Positions 45,417 to 56,756 of a DNA stretch of 64,000 nt are shown in pieces; the stretch's first letter is position 1; every line of letters starts with the position of its first letter. Below the pieces are notes generated by a model. That model saw only the letters and a list, made by a program, of their open reading frames with translations. It did not search any database and was not told where the DNA came from. Position numbers and translations under genes: made by a program. Origin of the DNA: Pezicula radicicola (Eukaryota; Ascomycota; Leotiomycetes; Helotiales; Dermateaceae); NCBI GenBank assembly GCA_003008705.1, contig PDUO01000020.1, forward strand, positions 436,817 through 500,816, in the 5' to 3' direction.

Positions 45417-47100
45417 ATGGCAGACGCTATGCGAGATCGTCTGGTGCAGAATGCGCACTCACTAAACGGGATCCTTTCTCTGCTACCAGCAAAAATGTAC
45501 TATCGTGAGGACAATAGCGTGCGTCCTGTTTGCCTTTCCTCTTTAGCAGCTAGCCAATATTGACTGTTATTCCTGTTAGGACCAATGGAAGAAAAAGAAA
45601 CAGACCAAGGAGCAGGCTGCGGCAGCCCAAAGAGCAAAATTAAACCCCGAGTCTAGAAAGAAAAATCCCAAGGAAATTCTGGACGAAAATGCTAAGAAGC
45701 GAAAGCTAGAAGAGCTGGACGATGAATCTGATGTGGAAGGCATACAAATGGAATTACCAAGGCAGGGACTCAAACAACCCCAGGATAAAAAGGCCAAGAA
45801 GCAAAAAACGGCAGAGAAACCCAATGAATTCGAATCTTCGAAGGCGAAATCAGATGCTCTCCAGTCGCAAACCCAGAACCCAGTCGAAGCAGAAGTAGCA
45901 AAGCTAGCCAAGGCTGAGCTGAAGAGCCAAAAACAACAAAGAAAGAAGGAGAGACAGGCCAAGAAGCAGGAGAATAAGAAAGCGCGAAAAGAGCAGGCAG
46001 CAAGTCAGACCGTCGTCCTTCCAGCGAGTGATGAGACTGAAGAGGACCCAGCGGCGACCAGCATAATTGAAGAAGCTACTGTTATTGAGGATGACGATGA
46101 CGATGACGATGACGATAAGGCGGACGATGAAGAAGTCCCCAGCGGAGAAATGGTAGATTTTGATGCCGAAGGACTCGAAGAGAAGACCGACAATCTTGAT
46201 TCCTCTGCAGCAGCTAGTCCCACACCACCCTCACCCACCTTCGACCACCCCTCAGAACCCAGCGCCAATACGTCCACATCTTCTGTAATACCACCAGCAA
46301 AAGCCCCCAAACACATCAAGATTCCTTCAGACCCAGAATTACTCAAAGCACGGTTGGCTGCACGTATTGAGGCATTACGGGCTGCCCGGAAAGCCGACGG
46401 CCCTGATGGTGCACCCGCAAGGAATCGACAAGAGCTTATGGAGGCGCGGAGGAAGAAAGAAGAACAGCGGCGAGCACACAAGAAAGAACTTCGACTGAAA
46501 GCACGGGCTGAAGAAGATGCAAAGCGGGAAGCAGCTCTGGCATCGGCACGAGACTCACCAGCTTCAAGCATGATGAGCCCTGCCATCCACTCGCCTGAAC
46601 ATAACTTTTCCTTTGGACGCGTAGCATTTGCCGACGGCCAAACCCTCGCAGACGACCTATCAACTCTCCGAAATGCACCGAAGAAGCGTGGACCCCAAGA
46701 CCCAGAGACTGCACTAAAAGCGAGCGAGAACAAACAATTACGGATAGCAGGGCTTGATGATGAGAAGCGTGCTGATATCGAGGAGAAAGATCTCTGGTTG
46801 AATGCAAAAAAACGAGCCCACGGTGAAAAGGTCCGAGATGATACATCATTGTTGAAGAAGACCCTGAAGAGAAAAGAAAAGCAGAAGCAAAAGAGTACCA
46901 AGGAATGGGGTGAAAGAAAGGAGGGCATAGCGAAGGGTCAGGCTATGAAGCAGAAGAAGCGCGAGGAGAACTTACAGAAAAGGAAGGATGGGAGTAAAAA
47001 AGGAAAAGCCAAAGTAAAGGCTGCTAGCGGTGGGAAACCAAAAGTAAAAAGTAGACCAGGGTTTGAAGGGAGTTTTGGTGGGGGTAAAAAGAGAAAGTGA
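45417..47100 (+). CDS. RRP14: SURF6/Rrp14-type ribosome-biogenesis protein
   Basis: Nucleolar protein of the SURF6 family required for 60S and 40S maturation. Two exons, 45417-45518 and 45580-47100, give 540 residues. The N-terminal block MRDRLVQNAHSLNGILSLLPAKMYYREDNSDQWKKKKQTKEQ is the Rrp14 N-terminal signature. The middle is highly charged, with a poly-Asp run encoded by GAC/GAT repeats near 46090-46120. The SURF6 domain follows, with LLKARLAARIEALRAARKADGPDGAPARNRQELMEARRKKEEQRRAHKKELR, then FSFGRVAFADGQ, and the C-terminal basic helix LWLNAKKRAHGEKVRDDTSLLKKTLKRKEKQKQKSTKEW. It ends in KSRPGFEGSFGGGKKRK, the family's typical tail. The intron sits after codon 34, so the first exon is easily lost. 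Confidence 0.94.
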
Positions 47101-47545
47101 GGTGTTGTGACTTAGTTTGTGAGAAGACTAGACATGAATAGTAACTTGTGCTACATTGACCCCGTTTAGTATTGGGCCGTTTTCGAAGATCAAAGCTCTT
47201 GTCATCGGGGCTCAGTACTGCAAGAAAGGGGTTGCATAATAATAGGGCATCAGTTATGGGTCAAACCATTCTCGCTAGCAAGATCATTTTAAATTTCCCA
47301 TCGCCATCCTTTCAAAGGCCTAACGAAAGCGCCTGACTGTATGTAATACAATGAAGAAATTCAGGCCCAAACCTGATGCAGCATCCGTGAATTGCTCACG
47401 CTTGCCTGCTTCATAACTCCCACGCAAAATTTGCTGATATTTTGTCCTTTTAACAAGCCCAGGCTATTACGACAATATTGAAGTCGGCTTTCTCTTGTTT
47501 AGATATACTACTCACTTGTTGCCTGCTCACAAATCGATTCTCACC
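47101..47545. other. Convergent intergenic gap SURF6-like / VPS74
   Basis: 445 bp holding two 3' flanks; no gene. Confidence 0.5.
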
Positions 47546-48834
47546 TCATAGCAAAGAGTCTAGCCGTGTGAAGACGCTCAAACATGCTGCGACAACCTGG
47601 AGACAGGAATTAGTTACCAACAGAGTTTCGAATGATAGAATCTTCAATTACCTCAAGCTGCAATTCTCTATCCTTTCCATTGTTAACCTCCTAGATAGAA
47701 TAGTTAATAAGCGTCCAACAAACGAATGGGAATTAACCAACATACCTCCTGGATTACCTGTCCGAGGTTCGCACCTATGCCGCCAGCAGATCCTCCCGCT
47801 CTCTTTCCAAAAGGCCACTGGCTGTATTCCGCTAACAGCTCATCAACTTGAGCGAAGGCACGCTCTCTAGCTTCGTGACTCAGAGAAGCAAGAGCATTCT
47901 CGAGCACGTTTGCAGCATATGCAGCACACACCATTGCAATCGTCCGGATATATCTAAACTCGAGGTCTTCTGGCAGGAATTGACTTCCAGGCAAAACAAC
48001 TGTTCTTTGTGTGAGGACGTTGCGAACTCTTCTTCTGATCTCTTCCTTCGCGCCGCCATCTGCTACAGGGTGAGTAGCCATATCGAATAGGAGGAAGTTT
48101 CGCTTTTCCGTTCGCAAAATGCCTTTGTCAACCAATCCCTTAGCCAATCGCTCTCGAACCTGCTTCAATTGGTATCCGATTTTCATCAGGTTCCATGTTT
48201 CTCCTAATGCCAAAAGATCAGTTCAGAGTCGCTCCGATGACGCTGAAGGACAGCAGTGACGTACCACTCATTAAGTCAATCCATGAACTGACACTCATTT
48301 TCTCGCTGGCCTTCATCATCTTCAAAGCTTCATCAAGGAGAACTTCCCCTGTCAATGTATCGTCGATCACCTCAATCACTCTATCTGCCAAGGGGAATCG
48401 CCGCCTCGAGGAGTCCTTCTGCATGCTCACCCGGCCTCGGAAAGCAAGCTCGATGACAATGCATCCGCGCAGCGCATATGAGATGTTGTCGTTCCAGAAT
48501 GATAGATATCCCTAATTGATATTAGGAATTGGGTATTCGTACTGGCAAGCTGTCTTCTAGCACTCACTTGTTTGTCCTTCAGGCCCAACAGAAGTACATC
48601 CTCCATAAGCGTAAGCTTTGGTTGCTTGCTTCGCTCAGCACTTTCGCTGATATCTCTTGGATCAAATGCGATCTTATGTCCATTCTCGCCGCTCTCGTAG
48701 GAGGTCTCTGGTCCACTGGTATCACGAGAAGCTCCAGCCTTGGGAATAGGAGAAGCTACACGGCTTGCTTCATCATTCTCGCCGTCCCCTCCACCTCCAC
48801 CGGCTCCCCTTCTTCGAGTAAGTCCCGATGACAT
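47546..48834 (-). CDS. VPS74: Vps74/GOLPH3 Golgi phosphoprotein
   Basis: Peripheral Golgi protein that binds PI4P and retains glycosyltransferases by linking their tails to COPI. Five exons, 48568-48834, 48265-48511, 47746-48203, 47652-47690 and 47546-47596, give 353 residues. After a Gly/Arg N-terminal tail ([15 protein letters not shown]) the GPP34 domain runs [133 protein letters not shown]. It closes with [26 protein letters not shown] and [16 protein letters not shown]. The two last exons code for 13 and 16 residues and are found only by matching the family C-terminus. The agreement with the family is near complete. Confidence 0.95.
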
Positions 48835-49452
48835 TGTATGTGAAGGTTGTTGTAAAGGTGTTGTTTGAACGTTGTAATTTTAAGCGCAGGGTGAATTCCC
48901 ACTGGGCTGCACACGAATCGACCGGGAAAGCTCTGCCATGCACGAACGCGCGTGATTTCGAGATCGTAGCTATGTGGCTATCACAAAACTAGAGTCTACA
49001 GTACAGTAGCGCGATGAGATTTTTGTATCTCGAGTATGCAGCTGGCGCAAAGGTATGCTGGCGGGGAGTTCGTGTTGGAATGATACTGGAGATATTGATT
49101 AGGTTGCTCTTGGCAGTGGACAAGGGTGTGGCGGATGGTGAAAGTTAGCGGCCTTTGGGCGCAAGGCTACCCCCCGAGTTCCTTCTGCGAGCACCTGCCC
49201 AGATTGATAATTGAGGAACTAGTATTACTTCTCATCTCGAAGCATTCTCACTCAGGGAAGGACATGCGCGGCTTGTAGAGTAAGATAGTCTTAACATTGT
49301 TACAGGTGCATAGTTTCAAGATGCTCATTAGGGCATATCGAGGCTGTACAGAATTCCCCCTTCCCTTTGCCATTCGAAGACTACAGTGTCTCGCTCTTCA
49401 GCTCTGGTTCATCTCGGTCTATACCCATCACCTATTTATACAAAACAGCCAC
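48835..49452. other. Intergenic gap VPS74 / acyl carrier protein
   Basis: 618 bp: VPS74 promoter, then the 3' flank of the ACP gene. No gene seen. Confidence 0.5.
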
Positions 49453-50126
49453 TCAGTGAGCTAGAAGTATGTTAGCCACTGCCTGCGCATGGAATATGTA
49501 TTGTTTACCATCTGGCTGTGCAAGAATGTATTCAACGGCCTTGTCCACTATCCAGAAGGTTAGCCATTGTTTACCCTTCATTGGATTTCACTACACATAC
49601 CACTGTGAATAGCATCCGCCTCCTTATCTGGGATCTCAATGCTGAATTCCTGCAATAACGTTAGCCCCGTTTCCTTGAATACCGAATCCTAAAACCAACC
49701 TCCTCAATAGCCATAACAACCTCCACAGTATCCAAGCTGTCCAGTCCAAGATCATTTGAGAAGTGAGACGTAGGTGAGAGCTATACGAGTCAATTGTGAG
49801 GTACTATATAAAAGGGCGGAGTGCTTTGCGGTACCTTTGATGGGTCGGAAACCTGTAAAATAAAGGGTCAGCGCAACTCCTGCAGAATTGTAAAGCAAGC
49901 TCACTTTATCGAAGTTCTTCAATAGGTCGACTATCCGGCCTTCAACCTCAGGCTTCTGTAGACCAGCAGCAGCAGAGTAACATCTTGCTGCTTGGAAAGC
50001 TGATGGGGCGAACTGGGACTTGGTGACGAGAGAGCTGGGTGCGATAGGACGGGCAATTGCGCCGGATCTTCGTACTGCCTGGCTGGTTGCACTACGTGCG
50101 GATCTAAGAAGTGCTGAGCGGAACAT
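49453..50126 (-). CDS. Mitochondrial acyl carrier protein (complex I NDUFAB1-type)
   Basis: Carries fatty-acyl intermediates on a phosphopantetheine arm in mitochondrial fatty-acid and lipoate synthesis. In filamentous fungi it is also a subunit of respiratory complex I. Six exons, 49905-50126, 49835-49852, 49700-49780, 49601-49649, 49509-49547 and 49453-49460, give 138 residues. Residues 1-50 are an Arg/Ser/Ala-rich matrix-targeting signal ([21 protein letters not shown]). The ACP domain reads [77 protein letters not shown]. The Ser of GLDSLD is the 4'-phosphopantetheine site. Exon 2 is only 18 nt, and the last coding exon holds two codons and the stop. It is head to head with the complex I TYKY subunit. 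Confidence 0.94.
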
Positions 50127-50525
50127 TTTGAAGGTTAGGAGGGAGTCGGTAGGATTGGACTGTTTGCAAGACTCTAAAAATTGATGAGGTGAAGCTGTCG
50201 GCTCTCCAGGGCAGTTAATTTTTAGCTCCTTTTGGAGCAACCACGTGATCAAGACCTGGTAAGCCGTCCGGGTTTGAGGGAGCAAGTTTCCAAGCAGGAC
50301 AGATATGGGAGAGTAAAAAGCTATATGATGTGTATCTAGAAGATCGTATTTCTTGCAATTTGTCAGTAATAAGCTAAGAATTAGGTCGTTGGTGCATTTC
50401 GAAGCTCATTAAATTGACCAATGAAACGAGGCCCGTACATAATCCAAAGATTCCAAACGATCAGATATCCGAACTTCGACAATTGTACACCCCTCTACAA
50501 CACCATTGCCACGAGCAACCACATC
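50127..50525. promoter_or_regulatory. Bidirectional promoter of two complex I genes
   Basis: 399 bp separate the two start codons. There is no TATA box near either start. The arrangement suggests co-expression of the acyl carrier protein and the 23-kDa subunit. Confidence 0.5.
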
Positions 50526-51437
<912 letters not shown>

Positions 51438-51727
51438 GGGAATTTTTGGAGTAGGCGCAATTGTACATACACTGTTAACTGAAACAATAGATACATTGTC
51501 TCGTAGCAAGGGAGTCAACAGTGCAAGTTTATGGTTTCTCATGACATCTCAAGTATTTTCCATCCACTCTAGGCCAATTTAAGCCGGGCGTTATAGAAGG
51601 ATGTGGATTTCCAAACCCTCAATTCTGAAAGCCGTGCGTGTTAATCAGAAACTTCATTATTGTGTTTCGAGCCCGGCATTCTGGGTTCAGCAGTACATGC
51701 AGCAGAGACTTCCAATGATATTATTTC

Positions 51728-52680
51728 TTAAATCTTGATATTGGTGTCAGACCATTTATAACTGTCTAGTGGTTCAAGCTGTTCAGTAGTTTGCTGCACT
51801 TCTGCGTGAGAAGTAGATTCTTCTAGTATGTTATGAGCATGGCATACGTCAATAAAAGTACAATCATAGTATTTTTGCCACAACTCTTCAACTAGGACGG
51901 AGAAGTGAACTAGTTGTGCATAAAAGAAGTTATCTAGGTGACTAAGGCAGTTCTGGCAGCCAGCCATGATGTCGTGGGGTACCATCAAATGATTATCCTC
52001 CTCGTCTCCGTCACTGTCTACTTCATAGTTTGCATCTGCAAGGACTTAGCCTCTCCTTCTCCGCTTTCCTTTTGCAAGAAGAAGTTTGAACCTGTGCGGA
52101 CTTCGACGGCCTCCTGAATCTCATTCTCCACGAGTTCGTTGCACGGCTTCTGATGGCTTTGAAGGTGGTGGCTATCTAGTACTAGCTCTATGGTCTCAAT
52201 CATTTGGTCCACTTCGTTGAAGTGGGCCTTATAATTGCTGATAGCATTGGTGATCTCACTCTTGCTGCTGGTCCTAGTAATGGGTTTGGAATCGGCGAGT
52301 AGTGATACGCTCCGTGCCTGCAAATGTTTGACGCTGGTTTTTATGGCATTCCTAGCCGTGAGTGTGGTCGTAGCTCTTCAGCTCCATTCAGTCCGGGTCC
52401 AGCCAACATTAAAGCTAGGTTCCTTTGCTTCAAAATCTTCCTTGGCTCCCTTGCGTCTTAGGTTCTCGACAGCCCAGGGATGTCAAATTTCAGCATGTGA
52501 GAGACCTTTGGTGATACATGTCCTGTAATGCTGTGAATAGTCTTGTCTCTTAGCACACACACACAACAGTTTCATAGGTCCAGTTTCCATCATAGATGAA
52601 GGTGGCAATTGGCTTTCTCTTAGCCCAAGTGACCATAGATTCGAACTCTTCCTAAGTTGTATTGTCAATTGTCAAATCAA
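51728..52680 (-). pseudogene. Possible broken or uncharacterised gene
   Basis: Three minus-strand frames follow each other: about 52520-52680 (VTWAKRKPIATFIYDGNW and RQDYSQHYRTCITKG), 52018-52323 (Ser/Leu/Glu-rich, helical, TIELVLDSHHLQSHQKP), and 51728-51988 (Cys/His-bearing, MAGCQNCLSHLDNFFYAQLVHF, then WQKYYDCTFIDVCHAHN). Stops separate the first from the second. A splice joining the second and third is not obvious. The YDGNWTYETVV-type start with basic residues resembles DNA-binding modules of transposon-derived fungal proteins, but I do not recognise it. Treat as unknown. Confidence 0.3.
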
Positions 52681-54759
52681 TCTACAAGGATATATGTGCA
52701 TAATGAGCAACCGCTCTTTTGCCAGCTCTTTTGTTATTGTTACAATCTCTTTAGAACCTAGAACAAAAAATAGAAAGTAACAAATAGTAAACTTATATTC
52801 CAGATTGAGAGGACCATGTGAGCGATAGCAAACTTCTACTACTACAAAGAAAAAATTATTAACTTTAATAGTTTGCCGCTTAAGAATATTATTTCAAGAG
52901 AAACAATCGTAACAGTGTTAGTAGTTCCGATCCTTAGTGTGATAAAGCTAGCAAACTCTTCCCCTCAAGCAATCGTCATGTACACCGTTCCAAACTCTTG
53001 CCAAATGAAATATAAAACCACTAGATACCTAAAGCAAAAGGCTCCCAAGTACTGTTATATTCCTAACCTACGTAGGATTGTCTACTACAAAGCATGTCTT
53101 ATTTAAAGATGCCCTGAACCTAAACTTGAATGTCATTCAGAAGACTCTATACGCATATATGTGATTCAGAAGCTGAAACAGTACTTTGTTGATCGCTGCG
53201 TGCATCCGAATGAAAGCCTAAGAAAACATCAAAATCTAGGATTCTAAATAAATGCTAAAGAAAGAGCTCTACATGTGAATTAGGTTAGGCACAAAGGCAA
53301 AGGAAAATAATTATAGTACTAGAAGGCTATAAAGATATAGACAAAAGATATACGTTCATGACATTGAACGCTACTACTAAGGTTCTCAAATTTCCCCATT
53401 CGGCGTCATTTCACCTCTTTACAGTGTTTTCACTTCGAAGAACAAATAACCCTGTTGCTTGTTCTTTTCAAGTAACTCAAATTAATAGGCAACTCAATTT
53501 ACCCTAAAATGCAATCTAATAATTCATTACGATTTCTTTGTTTATTTCGAAGCCCCTCTAACTCAACCCTTTCAATAATTCAAACCTATCAGCTACTTTC
53601 CTTCCCAATATGTTCACTGTGTGATGCTTGGGTACATGGTAAACAACGTATTTTAAGCTACATAATTGGTTATTTGGGCGTATATCTTCCGTAGAAGCCC
53701 TCCTATTCGAGTAATATACTGATCCTTGTAGCAGTGAGGATATTACTGTTGGGATCTTGATCACAATTCCAAGATGGGTTTACTTGGCCGTCTCCTTTGG
53801 GTCTTGGAGATGAGGATGAACCTGCCCTCGGAATTTGGTCGAACTGTTGTAGAGCACAAAGGAACACCATTTTCGAGCTCTACTGTTGCACTCTGTTGAA
53901 ACTTAGGGCCAAGAGAACACCGTGCACGGCCACAGTGGGTCGTGATTGCCCGTGGAATGGTTGGTCTCGGCGGCTTCTACTATTCTCTGTATAAGTTTAG
54001 TTGTTGAAATTCTAAACAACTCAAACTAACTCAGTGACTTAAAGATCTGAGCAATTTTGTAAATGAGTATGGTTCTAGGTCGTTGCAACTGAAATAGGTA
54101 ACTCAGATACTCAAGCAAGTTTCCAAAGGAAAAATTCTAAACGACTCAATTGAAATAAGCGACTCAGAGACTTCATCGATCCTCTAAATAACTGTAACAC
54201 CTTACCTTACTAAATCACAGAAATACTAAGCAAGTCAAATCAAATCAAGTATTTAAAGTTTCAAACTCTTATTTGGATAATTTGGCGACTCAAGATAGGT
54301 CAGCGACCTGGGCAATTCTCAAGTTAATTTAGATGAGTTTCTAGAAGTCTAAGCGTTACGAAATGGGTTAGTAACTCAACAACTTAGCAAATTTAGCTAA
54401 TTACCCTTTATAGCCTTATACCACAATAAAAAGCAAACCATTAATCGAGTACAGATATGCAAGGGCGGAAAATCTTCTTGCGAGATGCTGCTTAAAGTTA
54501 TCATAATTGAAGAAAAAAATGATTAATTATAGTTCTTCTAAGCGTCTAGAAACAAGTCAGTTACTCAAAAATGCATAAATTCACTTCTTAAATATCCTAG
54601 GAGCGTAAAAGCTGCTGAATTAATATATTGTAAATGGGTGCTTATATATATGATTTTCTTGCTAATATCCTGGAAACAAGTCAGTCGCCCAAAAGAAATG
54701 CGTAAATGCACTAGCCAACAAGTTGGTCGCTTAAAAATCTATCCAATTCACAAGCTATA

Positions 54760-54985
54760 AAAATCTGAGCGACCAACTTGTCTTGAGCGACTAACTTGTT
54801 TCTAGTTGCCAGAAATAAGTTAGCAACTCAAAACAAGTTAGTCGTTCAAAATAAGTCAGTTGTTCAAAACAAGTTGGTCGCTCAGAACAAGTCAGTCGCC
54901 CAAAAGAAATCCAACCAATTCACCAGACATGAAAATTCCAAACGACTGGAAATGAGTCAGTCGCTCAGAACAAGTTAATCGCCCA
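54760..54985 (-). repeat. 18-bp tandem repeat array (CAAGTCAGTCGCTCAAAA family)
   Basis: At least five neighbouring units at 18-bp spacing (about 54827-54905), for example CGTTCAAAATAAGTCAGT and CGCTCAGAACAAGTCAGT. More lie around 54660-54790 and 54950-54985. The unit matches the reverse complement of the 56501-56590 unit at most positions (CAAGT-N-AGT-Y-R-C-Y-CAAA). A plus-strand frame through the array encodes a meaningless NKLVAQNKSV repeat. Confidence 0.8.
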
Positions 54986-55180
54986 AAAAAAACCCCTTAA
55001 TTCACCATATGGTGCTCTATTTGCTGTGAATCATGTGTTTTTCATTATGGTAGCCTTACGAAGTCGCCTCGCTTATAGGCGATAAATACCCCGATTTCGT
55101 CCTCGTTTAAACCTCTTTCTTCCTTCCACGACAACCACCAGCCGCACTCTTTACTCAGCCGCATACCGAGCCACCACTAA

Positions 55181-55217
55181 GATATCTACAGATATCTACA
55201 GATAGCTACAGATAGCC
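55181..55217 (+). repeat. Decamer repeat in the leader of the BTB gene
   Basis: GATATCTACA occurs twice, followed by GATAGCTACA and a partial GATAGCC, ending a few bases before the ATG at 55221. It would be transcribed as 5' untranslated region. Confidence 0.75.
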
Positions 55218-55220
55218 AAA

Positions 55221-56121
55221 ATGGTCCAGTACGCCGAAGTTGAAGTTACCAGTGACAACATTCCCATCCGCAACGATTATTGCGTAATGCTCGGCCACGA
55301 TATGGTCCAGATCCTGGTAGGGTCCACCAAGCGCCCTTTCGTTATTCATAAGGGTATTCTTGCAGCCAAGATCCCCTGGTTTGGCGCAATGTTCAACAGC
55401 GGCTTCGTCGAGGGCCGGACAAACAAGGCTGATCTGCCAGAGGAAGATGCTGATGCCATGAATTTGGTAAGCTCTATCCACATCCTCATCGTCTCAATCT
55501 GCCTAGCTAACGATTCCACCCTTCTCAGGTATTTCAATGGGTCTACACAGGCCGATTTGAACCGGCTAATGCCAAGAACAGCAGCGCCTGGAAGGCAGCG
55601 GCCCATAATCGTATCCATGCATACGTCTTTGCCGAGAAGGTGAGTTTGTTCAACCTCAGATCATCTTCAGCAGCGCTAACAGTGAATCAGGCCTGCTGCG
55701 GCCAGCTTCTCAACTATACCATATCATCGATCATCGTACGTCTCCCTCCTATTCACCATGGATATCTGCACAAAGCTAACTAAAGCTGAAGTCCTGTTAC
55801 ATTAAGGCAGATACCTTCCCTTGCGTCTGCTGTATGAAGCTCGCATATACCAATACTAGAGATGATAGTGGTTTGCGAGTCTTCATGTGCCGCTCATTGC
55901 TGTTCATCATCCGACACGAGCGAGACGCAGGCAAGTGGAATGTCAACAAGCTTGCCGAACTTTGTGTCGATAATTTCGAGCTGCTGCGGGACACCTTCGC
56001 AGAGATGCGACGATTGGGCAATTCACCGGTCTTTGACCCCAAGAAAGTCCTGGCGAAGTGTTTGTTCCATAATCACTCCAAGCTTTCTGAGTGCGAGCTC
56101 AACAATAATGAAGTCGACTAA
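55221..56121 (+). CDS. BTB/POZ-domain protein (second copy type)
   Basis: Four exons, 55221-55466, 55529-55639, 55691-55735 and 55786-56121, give 245 residues. The BTB core is visible from about residue 27: MVQILVGSTKRPFVIHKGILAAKIPWFGAMFNSGFVEGRTNKADLPEEDADAMNL, then VFQWVYTGRFEP. This is the usual order of the first strand, the FxxHKxxL-type segment and the V-F-x-x-x-x-W-x-Y-T-G strand. A helical C-terminal part follows with a short Cys-rich patch (FPCVCCMK). Splicing is supported by the V-F-Q-W-V-Y-T-G motif appearing exactly at exon 2. The last acceptor is ambiguous by six bases (55786 or 55792), both in phase. Small fungal BTB proteins like this are often lineage-expanded; the partner and role are unknown. 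It differs clearly from the BTB gene at 31124. Confidence 0.8.
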
Positions 56122-56756
56122 GCGGCGCTCTTTTTCTCGCAGCTTTTTAGGCGGCCGTGTTGGCTTGTGGAGCATTTCATAGGAGCGTTACGTTTGGGCG
56201 GGTTTTTTCACAGCATTCTGGGAGTTCAATTGTGGCATTGTGCATTTTGGGGGGAGTAAAGTATTTGGTGAAAATTGCAAAGTATATTGGGGGTTTTTAT
56301 TTGTGGCGATTAGGCATTTGAGCATTTGAGGCGTTTGGAATTTCTTTGCACAGCGGAGAGTTCTTCGGTGGTGGTTTTCAAAAGTGACAAAAAGTACTGG
56401 AATGGAATGCAGAAAGTACTCGGTTTTCTCAATTTCCTCGCTAAATTCCATGCTGTGCAGTCAGTCAGTGACTCCCTTGCCGCACCTACTTGAGTAATCC
56501 ACTTGGTTTGGGTAGCCTATTTGATTTGGGTAACTCACTTAATTTGAGCAACCTACTTGATTTGGGTAACTGACTTGATTTGAGTGACTCTTTTCTATAA
56601 GTAGCTCACTCATCGTATCTTTTCAGTGTCTTTCGATTTTCCCTTGTTTACTCTGGTATCCCGATTTCAATCTCCTCAATAAGACTCCATAACAAATTAA
56701 CCTCTCAATTACATTACTAAATCATAGTGGCAGTCGCCCCCAAAACCCCACCAATC
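56122..56756. other. Convergent intergenic gap with an 18-bp repeat array
   Basis: 635 bp between converging genes, containing a clean array at 56501-56590 and no gene. Confidence 0.55.
56501..56590 (+). repeat. 18-bp tandem repeat, five units
   Basis: Five consecutive 18-bp units: ACTTGGTTTGGGTAGCCT, ATTTGATTTGGGTAACTC, ACTTAATTTGAGCAACCT, ACTTGATTTGGGTAACTG and ACTTGATTTGAGTGACTC, with a partial unit before (56488-56500). This is the cleanest array of the family in this window. Confidence 0.92.

Larger units (their letters stand above)
51438..55220. other. Repeat-rich gene-poor stretch (3.8 kb)
   Basis: Two minus-strand open frames at 51728-51988 and 52018-52323 read protein-like and may form one unknown gene (listed separately). 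From 52700 on the sequence is AT-rich with no gene. 53465-54420 holds scattered diverged 18-bp repeat units, and 54760-54985 a clean array. The last 60 bp before 55221 is the leader of the BTB gene, with a decamer repeat. Confidence 0.5.

Noticed and set aside
46005..46928. 307-codon minus-strand frame inside the SURF6-like gene
   Set aside because: Ser/Phe/Ala-rich antisense of a Lys/Glu-rich gene; the plus strand carries the family motifs.
54796..54978. Open frame coding NKLVAQNKSV repeats
   Set aside because: It is a translation of the 18-bp repeat array; no start context, no splice sites, no homology.
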